From Campylobacterota bacterium (lineage in GTDB: Bacteria; Campylobacterota; Campylobacteria; Campylobacterales; Sulfurospirillaceae), in assembly GCA_009930355.1 (NCBI GenBank), contig RZYK01000148.1:1-5114 (forward strand): DNA of 5,114 bases, written 5' to 3'. The stretch's first letter is position 1. Each line of letters opens with the position of its first letter. Below are positions 1 through 5,114 of the stretch, piece by piece. The translations under genes were made by a program, and so were the position numbers. The notes beneath the pieces are model-generated. The model worked only from the letters and a program-made list of their open reading frames with translations, ran no database searches and was not told the origin of the DNA.

Positions 1-50
1 AAGCCATACTCCGCTCTGGTTCCTGTAACCACACATATTTTTCGTTTCAT
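1..50 (-). CDS. legG: LegG/NeuC-type hydrolysing 2-epimerase, N-terminal fragment
   Basis: Only the first 16 codons are in the window; the gene continues past position 1. They read M-K-R-K-I-C-V-V-T-G-T-R-A-E-Y-G. A first beta strand followed by TGTRAEYG is the hallmark N-terminus of hydrolysing UDP-GlcNAc 2-epimerases (NeuC, LegG). In a legionaminic acid pathway this enzyme removes the nucleotide from the 2,4-diacetamido-2,4,6-trideoxy-glucose donor and inverts C2, giving the mannosamine-type substrate of LegI. The ATG (50-48) overlaps the legI stop in an ATGA, and GGAAG (65-61) inside legI is a suitable ribosome binding site 10 nt upstream. The family call is firm for so short a piece. The choice of LegG over NeuC comes from the legB/legC neighbours, not from these residues. 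A NeuC-type protein here argues against a pseudaminic acid pathway, which uses PseG. Confidence 0.8.
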   Translation of the reverse strand, partial: MKRKICVVTGTRAEYG

Positions 51-1045
51 AGCAACTCATCTTCCACGTAATCTCGAAGTGCCACACTTCCGATGACTTC
101 ATCCCATCGCATAGGGCTCATGCCATTGCCTGGGCGTTTAATGGTAATGTTTTCCTTTGTGAGTTTTTCGCCTTTTTTGATAGCTTTACATGTAAGAATC
201 GATTTGCGTGCAATCGCCTTATTTTTAGCCTCACTCTTACTTGGCTTTTTCATGCCATCACCTAAAGCCTTTTCAACATGGCGTATGGCTTGCACCATCG
301 CTTTGAGTTCATCTGGCTCTAAAGAGGCTTTATGATCAGGCCCTTCCATCGTCTTATCCAGTGTAAAGTGTTTTTCAATCACACATGCACCCATTGCCAC
401 AGCAGCGATGGGAATCTCAATGCCTTGCGTATGATCAGAATAGCCTACCTTCACACCAAAAGCATGAGACATCGTCTGCATGGCTTTTAAATTCACTTCA
501 TCCATAGGACAGGGATACTCTGTGGTTGCATGTAAAATGGTGATATTTTCTTTAGGTGTTCCTGCCCTGACCAAGACATCTAGTGCATCTTCCACTTCAC
601 CCAAATCTGCCATGCCCGTCGAGAGAATGACCTCTTTTCCAAAACTCCCAATCTGACGCAGGTAGGGAAGATTAGTAATTTCCCCGCTGGGGATTTTAAA
701 AATGCTCATACCAAGATGATGAAGCAAAGCGATACTCTCATGATCAAAGGGCGTAGAGAGAAAAAGAATATTTTTGGACTGGCAGTGTTTGATGAGCTCA
801 TGGTGTGCCGCTTCATCCAGTTCAAGCTTTTTTATCATCTCATACTGTGATTCATCCACGCTTGTTGTCTCTTTTTGATACTCTGCTTTTTGAGCTGTTT
901 TTGAGACAAGCTTATCGGCTTTGAACGTTTGAAACTTCACAGCATCCGCACCCGATTCACTGGCAACATCAATCAACTTTTTAGCAAGTTCTAGGCTACC
1001 GTTGTGATTCACTCCCGCTTCTGCGATGATAAAAACCCTGCTCAT
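47..1045 (-). CDS. legI: N,N'-diacetyllegionaminic acid synthase (NeuB family)
   Basis: The 332-residue protein has the full length and both domains of the sialic acid synthase family. It condenses phosphoenolpyruvate with 2,4-diacetamido-2,4,6-trideoxymannose to make legionaminic acid in the cytoplasm. A TIM barrel spans about residues 1-265: it opens with I-A-E-A-G-V-N-H-N-G (7-16), then GADAVKFQTF (32-41) and KIPSGEITN (117-125). The two metal-ligand histidines of the family match H205 (YSDH) and H226 (EKHF), followed by GPDHKASL (235-242). A C-terminal SAF (antifreeze-like) domain covers about 276-332; R304 in KRPGNGM matches the substrate-contacting arginine of NeuB. The ATG overlaps the legH stop (ATGA, 1045-1042), and GGGGAG at 1060-1055 is a good ribosome binding site. 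A Neu5Ac synthase (NeuB) is the alternative, but adjacent legB/legC favour Leg. The SAF domain carries L-T-C-K, encoded across a TTACATGTAA palindrome. Confidence 0.92.
   Translation of the reverse strand: MSRVFIIAEAGVNHNGSLELAKKLIDVASESGADAVKFQTFKADKLVSKTAQKAEYQKETTSVDESQYEMIKKLELDEAAHHELIKHCQSKNILFLSTPFDHESIALLHHLGMSIFKIPSGEITNLPYLRQIGSFGKEVILSTGMADLGEVEDALDVLVRAGTPKENITILHATTEYPCPMDEVNLKAMQTMSHAFGVKVGYSDHTQGIEIPIAAVAMGACVIEKHFTLDKTMEGPDHKASLEPDELKAMVQAIRHVEKALGDGMKKPSKSEAKNKAIARKSILTCKAIKKGEKLTKENITIKRPGNGMSPMRWDEVIGSVALRDYVEDELL
186..195. repeat. TTACATGTAA palindrome, copy 1 (in legI)
   Basis: Perfect 10-bp palindrome within the SAF-domain part of legI. On the coding strand it extends to TTACATGTAAAG, identical to copies 2 and 4. 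It is read there as L-T-C-K. Confidence 0.8.
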
Positions 1046-1617
1046 TTTGCCACACTCCCCGCTTTTATAAACCCTTGTATTTCACTATATTCTTTACATG
1101 TAACGTTACTTCCATAAAAAGTACCCTCTTTGACACACGCTCCACCATTCACAATGGCTCCTGTTGAGATATGACAATAATCTTCAATGATGGCATCATG
1201 TTCAATAAGGGCTTTAGAGTTAATAATACAATTTTTTCCAACATTTGCATTGGCATTGATCAGCGCATGATGCATCACAATCGACCCCTCCCCCACCTTT
1301 GCGTGTTTAGAAACATGCGCCAAAGGAGAGATAATGCTAGGTAATTCATAATCTAAATTTTTAAGCTGTTCAAACAATGCCATGCGAATCTTAGGCGTTT
1401 TTATCTGCCCAACGCTAATAAAAGCATAGGCGTACTGCGCACGTAAAACCTCTAAATCTTCATCGCACCCAATAATCTTATATCCCAAAACCTCTTGCCC
1501 CATCAACTCTTTTTTATCGATAATACCCGCAATTTCAAACCGATTTTCCTGCTCAATGACATCAATGACTGAGCGACAGTGCCCCCCACCGCCAATGAGC
1601 AAAAGTTTTTCTTTCAT
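1042..1617 (-). CDS. legH: Nucleotide-sugar C4-amine N-acetyltransferase (LegH/NeuD/PglD family)
   Basis: This 191-residue protein matches the PglD/NeuD family (about 190-210 residues). It should transfer acetyl from acetyl-CoA to the C4 amine of the NDP-4-amino-4,6-dideoxy-GlcNAc made by LegC. The N-terminal Rossmann-like sugar-nucleotide domain starts with L-L-L-I-G-G-G-G-H-C (5-14) and runs to about residue 95. A left-handed beta helix of hexapeptide repeats follows from about 97 (ISPLAHVSKHAKVGEGSIV) to the C-terminus. H140 in ALIEHDAII fits the catalytic histidine of PglD and H149 in YCHIS the second conserved histidine; family knowledge assigns those roles, and I only see the residues. 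It overlaps legC and legI by ATGA at both ends, so it is surely co-translated with them. A GGTGAG sequence at 1626-1621 may serve as a weak binding site. A T-C-K at 173-175 is encoded across the TTACATGTAA palindrome. O-acetylation, as proposed for some NeuD proteins, is less likely in this context. Confidence 0.88.
   Translation of the reverse strand: MKEKLLLIGGGGHCRSVIDVIEQENRFEIAGIIDKKELMGQEVLGYKIIGCDEDLEVLRAQYAYAFISVGQIKTPKIRMALFEQLKNLDYELPSIISPLAHVSKHAKVGEGSIVMHHALINANANVGKNCIINSKALIEHDAIIEDYCHISTGAIVNGGACVKEGTFYGSNVTCKEYSEIQGFIKAGSVAK
1094..1103. repeat. TTACATGTAA palindrome, copy 2 (in legH)
   Basis: Perfect 10-bp palindrome near the 3' end of legH. It shares the 12-mer TTACATGTAAAG on the coding strand with copies 1 and 4 and is read as V-T-C-K. 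It is followed directly by a further small palindrome, AACGTT (1102-1107). Confidence 0.8.
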
Positions 1618-2753
1618 GCTCTCACCGAACTAGGAATATTCACAACACGCTCTTCCAAATACATCGCATTGGAAATATCCGCACATTGACAGGTTTTAAA
1701 CATCTCTAGTTTATTCATAAGCGTCCAGATGGGGCGACTCATCACGCCATTGGAATTGGTGTATTCCAAAAACGCATCTCTTTGCTCTTTATTTTCCAAA
1801 ATAACGCCGTTTAGCCAATAATTAGAGGATGCCTCTTTAGGCTCTTTGATAAATGCCATGTTTTGTGAAGCGAAAAATGCTTCATAGATTTTAGCTAACG
1901 CCCTTTTGTTCTCTAAAAAATTCTTTAATTGTTCAAGTTGTGCTACTAAAAGAGCAGCGTTCAGATTGGGGAGACGGTAATTAAAGCCTATTTCATCATG
2001 GACAAATTCCCATTTATGAGGAATTTTAGCAGTTGTAGTGATGTGTTTAGCTCTTTTTGCTAAGACTTCATCATCAGTGACAATGACACCCCCACCACCA
2101 CTGGTGATGATTTTATTGCCATTGAAACTAAACGCTCCCACCTTACCAAAGGTACCTGTGTGTTTGCCTTGATAATAACTCCCTAAGCTTTCCGCCGCAT
2201 CTTCGACTAAAGCAATATGCCACGCCTCACAAATGGCTTTTATCTCATCGATACGGCACGGATGCCCAAAGGTGTGCATCGGCACACACACGCTTATCAC
2301 TTTACCCGTTGTTTTGTTGATGCATTGATTCTCTTTTATTTCTGCATGGGTGATTAAAAAATCCTCTAACGCTTTGGGACTAAGACCCAAAGTATCTCTA
2401 TCCACATCAATAAAAATGGGCTTTGCCCCACAATAACTGATGGCATTGCACGTCGCAATAAAAGAGAGAGGCTGTGTTAGCACCTCATCGTCTCTTTTGA
2501 CACCCATTAAGACCAAACTTACATGTAACGCTGCTGTTCCATTCACCGTAGCAATGGCGTACCTACTTCCTACGGTTTGGGCAAACTCTTTTTCAAAACG
2601 ATCCACATACGCTCCAACGCTTGAAACAAAGGTAGAATCGATACAATCCATCAGGTACTTTTTCTCATTGCCAATAAATAAAGGTGCGTGCAGAGGGATA
2701 AACTCTTTCGTTGCAAATGTCTCTTGAATAAACGTGACGATATTGTTATACAT
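1614..2753 (-). CDS. legC: PLP-dependent nucleotide-sugar 4-aminotransferase (LegC family, DegT/DnrJ/EryC1)
   Basis: The protein is 379 residues, normal for DegT/DnrJ/EryC1 sugar aminotransferases. It should convert the 4-keto-6-deoxy product of LegB into the 4-amino sugar using an amino donor, normally glutamate. The LegC-like N-terminus has IPLHAPLFIGNEKKYL (19-34) and STFVSSVGAYVDRFE (40-54). Cofactor landmarks are NGTAAL (71-76), the pyridine-N-binding aspartate D185 in VEDAAES, and GAFSFNGNKIITSGGGG (206-222), where K214 is the Schiff-base lysine. NYRLPNLNAAL (258-268) is the usual family signature near the dimer interface. The start ATG forms TAATG with the legB stop (shared base 2753), with GGGAAAA just upstream, so re-initiation after legB is likely. 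The related PglE and PseC are the alternatives; the N-terminus and the legH-legI-legG neighbours favour LegC. Confidence 0.9.
   Translation of the reverse strand: MYNNIVTFIQETFATKEFIPLHAPLFIGNEKKYLMDCIDSTFVSSVGAYVDRFEKEFAQTVGSRYAIATVNGTAALHVSLVLMGVKRDDEVLTQPLSFIATCNAISYCGAKPIFIDVDRDTLGLSPKALEDFLITHAEIKENQCINKTTGKVISVCVPMHTFGHPCRIDEIKAICEAWHIALVEDAAESLGSYYQGKHTGTFGKVGAFSFNGNKIITSGGGGVIVTDDEVLAKRAKHITTTAKIPHKWEFVHDEIGFNYRLPNLNAALLVAQLEQLKNFLENKRALAKIYEAFFASQNMAFIKEPKEASSNYWLNGVILENKEQRDAFLEYTNSNGVMSRPIWTLMNKLEMFKTCQCADISNAMYLEERVVNIPSSVRA
2519..2528. repeat. TTACATGTAA palindrome, copy 3 (in legC)
   Basis: Perfect 10-bp palindrome in legC. Unlike the other copies it lies in a different codon phase and is read as L-H-V in ALHVSL (residues 76-80). 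This shows that the DNA word, not one peptide, is what recurs. Confidence 0.8.
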
Positions 2754-3943
2754 TACATTTTCCCATCAAGGTATTTACCTGTCTCTTTATGCCCAAAATT
2801 TGGGATCATCTCATGAAACAAGCTTACAATCTCCTCTTTTTTCCAACACTGAGCCTGTTTCATCGCTCCAATTTTGTCTGTAAAAACGTTGAGCTTTTCT
2901 TCATCAAAAAGTGGCTCATTTTTAATAATACCAAGATTTTTAAAGCGATTCATATCAAGCGTTTCATTTTCGGTAAAAAACTCTTCAAAATCTTTCTCAC
3001 CCGTGGTATCACTGCTTGTAAACAAGCAAGGCCATTTACCCTCTTTTGGAAGCGTTTTTACAAGTTCCCTCGCCTCATTTTCATCTTTACATGTAAAGGC
3101 TTCATAACCTCTTTCTTTGAGATATTTAACGGCAATTTCTGCAAAAGTTATCAGGTGCAACGCTTCACTGAGTTTTGGAAAAAAGATGTCTCGATTTTCA
3201 CCAAAGATACAACTCATCAAACAAAGCTCACCACTTTCTTGAGGGGTAACGAAATAGCGTTTAATGTCATTGGGAGCGACAATGGGTTGGGCTTTTGCAA
3301 GACGTTGATTAAAGCCATGAAGCAGTGAACCATCGCTAAAAGCGACATTGGCAAAACGTGCTGTGGAGATAGGAATCTGAAGACTTTTACGCATCAAGAA
3401 CATCTCCATAATGCGCTTACTCGCTCCCATCATATTCACAGGATTTGCCGCTTTATCGGTGGAGACACAAAAATATTTTTTAACGCCATTATCAATGGCT
3501 TGTTGTAAGGTTTTATCGGTATTGAAGATGTTTACATCAATCATGCGCATAAGCGTAAAGGGATCTTTCTCGCTTCTGACATGTTTCAATGCGGAGAGAT
3601 TTAAAACATAGTCATACTTCCCATCTGCTTTGATAAAAGCATCGTATTCTACACTTCCAATATCAAGAGCGAACGTTTGAAAATCCCCATCAATATAGCC
3701 CATGGAACTGCGTATATCACGCACCAGTTCAACCATATTGTTCTCGCTAATATCAACAACATGTAGCTTTTTAGGATTGCGCTTAAAAATCTCTTTGGTA
3801 ACGGCTTGACCAATACTTCCTGCCCCTCCAATCACTAAAAAAGAAGATACTGAGACAATGCATGCAAGATCTGCTTCATGGGTTTGAATGTCATCATAAA
3901 ACAGCTCTTTTTCTCGACCGATAAGTTTTAAAATATTAGACAT
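2753..3943 (-). CDS. legB: NDP-N-acetylglucosamine 4,6-dehydratase, long CapD-like form (LegB)
   Basis: This 396-residue extended short-chain dehydrogenase should carry out the first committed step, NDP-GlcNAc to the 4-keto-6-deoxy sugar, using tightly bound NAD(P). About 33 N-terminal residues (MSNILKLIGREKELF...) precede the Rossmann fold, which starts at FLVIGGAGSIGQAV (35-48) with the GxxGxxG motif. D64 in VVDISENN is the usual acidic residue after strand 2. NLSALKHV (115-122) and STDKAANPVNMMGASKR (161-177) form the catalytic region; M172 sits where a classical SDR has tyrosine, with K176 as the YxxxK lysine. That Ser/Met/Lys pattern is normal in the CapD/PglF/WbpM group, so it is not a defect. 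About 90 residues after the usual dehydratase end are family-specific. The start is supported by AGGAAG 6 nt upstream; it overlaps the preceding gene by 8 bp. Whether the carrier is UDP or GDP cannot be read from the sequence. Confidence 0.88.
   Translation of the reverse strand: MSNILKLIGREKELFYDDIQTHEADLACIVSVSSFLVIGGAGSIGQAVTKEIFKRNPKKLHVVDISENNMVELVRDIRSSMGYIDGDFQTFALDIGSVEYDAFIKADGKYDYVLNLSALKHVRSEKDPFTLMRMIDVNIFNTDKTLQQAIDNGVKKYFCVSTDKAANPVNMMGASKRIMEMFLMRKSLQIPISTARFANVAFSDGSLLHGFNQRLAKAQPIVAPNDIKRYFVTPQESGELCLMSCIFGENRDIFFPKLSEALHLITFAEIAVKYLKERGYEAFTCKDENEARELVKTLPKEGKWPCLFTSSDTTGEKDFEEFFTENETLDMNRFKNLGIIKNEPLFDEEKLNVFTDKIGAMKQAQCWKKEEIVSLFHEMIPNFGHKETGKYLDGKM
3085..3098. repeat. CTTTACATGTAAAG palindrome, copy 4 (in legB)
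   Basis: This is the longest copy, a perfect 14-bp palindrome containing the 10-bp core at 3087-3096, in the C-terminal part of legB. It is read as F-T-C-K (residues 283-286). Confidence 0.8.
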
Positions 3944-4931
3944 GAGACGCTTCCTGTGATTGATTGAAACAAACGGTTCCTACTTCAAGTCCTGCTTTTT
4001 TTAGAAAATATTGAACCAATAAGGCACCCTCTTTTCTTTTGGCTTTTAAATCTTGTTCACAAATAGCATAAGACTTCACAATGGACTTATCAAAAATTTT
4101 AGAAAGTGTAAATAATGCCGTTGAATAAAATGAAACCACACATTTTGGTTTTATTTTTTGAGAAATAAAATACATCTCAATTGGCATAGTATTTTCAAAA
4201 ATTTTAAAATGTTCATCTTCTAATTTTTTTAATTCAGTTGTAATTGTTTCAGCGCGATGTGGAATATAGACTATTTTTTCACCCTTAAAGTCATTTTTAA
4301 CTATTTTTATATAGTGCAAATAGGCTTCATAGGAAACCACATCTGCACTTACAAAACATTGACCCAAAAAATAAATATTATTATTTAAAGTAAGAATATC
4401 ACCCATACCCTTTTTTAAATGATAAAAGCTATGCAGAACAATCTCTTCTTCACCCTTACGTTCTAAATCAAAAATAGTAAAATAGGCAACAGGTTTTTTA
4501 CGTTTAATACTAAGCCCTGCTAGCAAAAATCTTATATCTCGTATAGAAGTATATTGTTTTGTTCCTGGCAGTTCTCCATGATATTCTAATGTATATGCAC
4601 CATCATCAAATAAATACGATTTTTCATACTCCAAGTTAGCCAATAGCAATTTTTGAAAACTTCCTAAATTTCCAAAAAAGATAAAGTTATAGGCATGTTT
4701 TTTGAGTTTCCTAGTTAACGCAACATAACGAAAATAATTTGACTTACTAGGAGGCATTTCTATAAGTTCTTCATATTCACACATAGAAAGCATCTCTTTC
4801 ATTTGTACATTATTTTTATCTAAATGATTTTGCACAATTAAAAAAATATTGTTTTTCAATTTAAAATGCGCAATCGCTTCATACGCATTCAAAACTTGTA
4901 GGGGTGATCTGATAATAAATAAATTTTTCAT
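3936..4931 (-). CDS. Sialyl/polysialyltransferase-like glycosyltransferase, putative legionaminic acid transferase
   Basis: This 331-residue protein has no signal peptide or membrane span. It resembles bacterial sialyltransferases of the GT-B type (the GT52 and A-2,8-polysialyltransferase groups). The start MKNLFIIRSPLQVLNAYEA is typical: a short beta strand, then S-P-L-Q near the N-terminus. Three landmark motifs of these families appear in order: an acidic-acidic-Gly motif, LFDDGAY (D109-D110-G111); an H-containing loop, VYIPHRAE (H225), where the usual HP is HR; and a late Ser/Thr pair in VVSFYSTAL (S270-T271), which in family members contacts the CMP phosphate. FLGQ (188-191) is also common in this group. 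The inferred job is transfer of CMP-Leg to a surface glycan, based on motifs plus position upstream of legBCHIG; donor and acceptor are unproven. AAAAGG at 4945-4940 is the likely binding site. The gene is much richer in A+T than legB-legI, consistent with separate acquisition. Confidence 0.72.
   Translation of the reverse strand: MKNLFIIRSPLQVLNAYEAIAHFKLKNNIFLIVQNHLDKNNVQMKEMLSMCEYEELIEMPPSKSNYFRYVALTRKLKKHAYNFIFFGNLGSFQKLLLANLEYEKSYLFDDGAYTLEYHGELPGTKQYTSIRDIRFLLAGLSIKRKKPVAYFTIFDLERKGEEEIVLHSFYHLKKGMGDILTLNNNIYFLGQCFVSADVVSYEAYLHYIKIVKNDFKGEKIVYIPHRAETITTELKKLEDEHFKIFENTMPIEMYFISQKIKPKCVVSFYSTALFTLSKIFDKSIVKSYAICEQDLKAKRKEGALLVQYFLKKAGLEVGTVCFNQSQEASHV
3950..3955 (-). promoter_or_regulatory. 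Ribosome binding site of legB
   Basis: AGGAAG on the minus strand lies 6 nt upstream of the legB ATG at 3943-3941. It is the clearest Shine-Dalgarno-like sequence in the window and lies inside the 3' end of the preceding glycosyltransferase gene, so legB can initiate while that gene is still being translated. It fixes the legB start despite the 8-bp overlap. Confidence 0.7.
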
Positions 4932-4934
4932 CCA

Positions 4935-5114
4935 TTAAACCTTTTCATTTTTCACTTTTTGACTTGGTATTTCCTTACTTGCTAAAATCATTAAACCTGT
5001 CATAAAAACAAATAGAATATTTCCAAATTGTCTAAACCAAAAATGCCTTGCTAAAAATGCAACCATAATCACCGTTATAAAAATAATACTCAGCTCCTTT
5101 AACTCTTTATCAGG
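4935..5114 (-). CDS. C-terminal end of a multi-spanning membrane protein, probably O-antigen polymerase/ligase type
   Basis: An open frame enters from beyond position 5114 and gives 59 residues before a TAA at 4937-4935. It reads as a charged loop (PDKELKELS), a hydrophobic segment (about S9-A22, IIFITVIMVAFLA), a short aromatic/basic loop (RHFWFRQF), a second hydrophobic segment (about G31-A45, NILFVFMTGLMILA) and a Lys-rich tail ending KNEKV. Two closely spaced helices with a basic tail form the normal end of an integral membrane protein. Next to a glycosyltransferase in a glycan locus, an O-antigen polymerase (Wzy) or ligase-like protein is the best guess; a Wzx flippase is possible but less likely. 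The function is inferred from context, and only the membrane topology is seen. The stop lies 3 nt before the glycosyltransferase ATG, so the two are in one transcript. Its very low G+C matches the glycosyltransferase. Confidence 0.6.
   Translation of the reverse strand, partial: PDKELKELSIIFITVIMVAFLARHFWFRQFGNILFVFMTGLMILASKEIPSQKVKNEKV

Noticed and set aside
93..335. Plus-strand open frame opposite legI (also those at 2440-2727, 2874-3107 and 3411-3611, and the minus-strand frame at 3649-3831).
   Set aside because: All are contained within confidently assigned genes in other frames, and their translations show no family features.
1582..1587. C6 tract (G6 on the coding strand) near the start of legH, a possible phase-variation switch.
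   Set aside because: Six bases is short for slippage-prone tracts in this group (usually eight or more), and it encodes part of the conserved GGGGH nucleotide-binding loop, which explains it.
2789..3328. A 179-codon open frame on the plus strand opposite legB.
   Set aside because: It lies fully antisense to a well-conserved enzyme, has a Phe/Lys-rich low-complexity translation with no recognisable domain, and no convincing ribosome binding site. It is a shadow of legB.
3418..3461. Loss of the catalytic tyrosine in LegB (Met172 in the YxxxK position).
   Set aside because: Met at this place is the normal state in the CapD/PglF/WbpM-type dehydratases, so it does not indicate an inactive enzyme.
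3996..4846. A/T homopolymer runs of seven in the glycosyltransferase (3996-4002, 4224-4230, 4840-4846) as possible contingency loci.
   Set aside because: Such runs are expected in a gene of this very low G+C; the frame is intact and none is long enough to stand out.
4932..4934. Search for a promoter or terminator between the membrane protein and the glycosyltransferase.
   Set aside because: Only 3 nt separate the stop and start codons, and there is no hairpin followed by a T-run; the genes are simply cotranscribed.

Overview
The window is a tightly packed, one-directional (minus strand) stretch of a surface-polysaccharide locus. Its core is a biosynthetic module for a 5,7-diacetamido nonulosonic acid of the legionaminic acid (Leg) type, a bacterial sialic-acid-like sugar. 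The organism is most likely a Campylobacterota (epsilonproteobacterial) species, possibly Sulfurospirillum-like. This rests on the low-to-moderate G+C, the Lys/Glu/Ile-rich proteins and the look of the Leg enzymes. It is an inference; no rRNA or other marker is present.

Layout in transcription order (from high to low coordinates): (1) 5114-4935, the last 59 residues of a multi-spanning membrane protein, probably an O-antigen polymerase/ligase-type protein; (2) 4931-3936, an AT-rich glycosyltransferase of the bacterial sialyl/polysialyltransferase type; (3) 3943-2753, legB, nucleotide-sugar 4,6-dehydratase; (4) 2753-1614, legC, PLP aminotransferase; (5) 1617-1042, legH (neuD/pglD-like), N-acetyltransferase; (6) 1045-47, legI (neuB-like), PEP-condensing synthase; (7) 50-1, the first 16 codons of legG (neuC-like), hydrolysing 2-epimerase. 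There is no real intergenic space. Junctions are a 3-nt gap, an 8-bp overlap, a TAATG and three ATGA overlaps, so this is one translationally coupled operon running off both ends. I see no promoter, terminator, RNA gene, IS element or CRISPR array.

Pathway: LegB dehydrates and LegC aminates NDP-GlcNAc at C4. LegH acetylates that amine, LegG removes the nucleotide and inverts C2, and LegI condenses the 6-deoxy-mannosamine derivative with phosphoenolpyruvate to give the nonulosonate. The CMP-activating enzyme (LegF/NeuA) should lie beyond position 1. The sialyltransferase-like protein upstream of legB is the natural candidate to transfer the CMP-activated sugar, and the Wzy-like end beside it points to a polysaccharide (O-antigen or capsule) rather than only flagellin.

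The two most notable observations are these. First, an exact 10-bp palindrome, TTACATGTAA, occurs four times, always inside the Leg genes and three times forcing a Thr-Cys-Lys tripeptide. It looks like a genome-wide iterated DNA motif. Second, base composition drops sharply at the glycosyltransferase/legB junction, where the palindrome is also absent, suggesting that the transferase/polymerase side was swapped in from another source.
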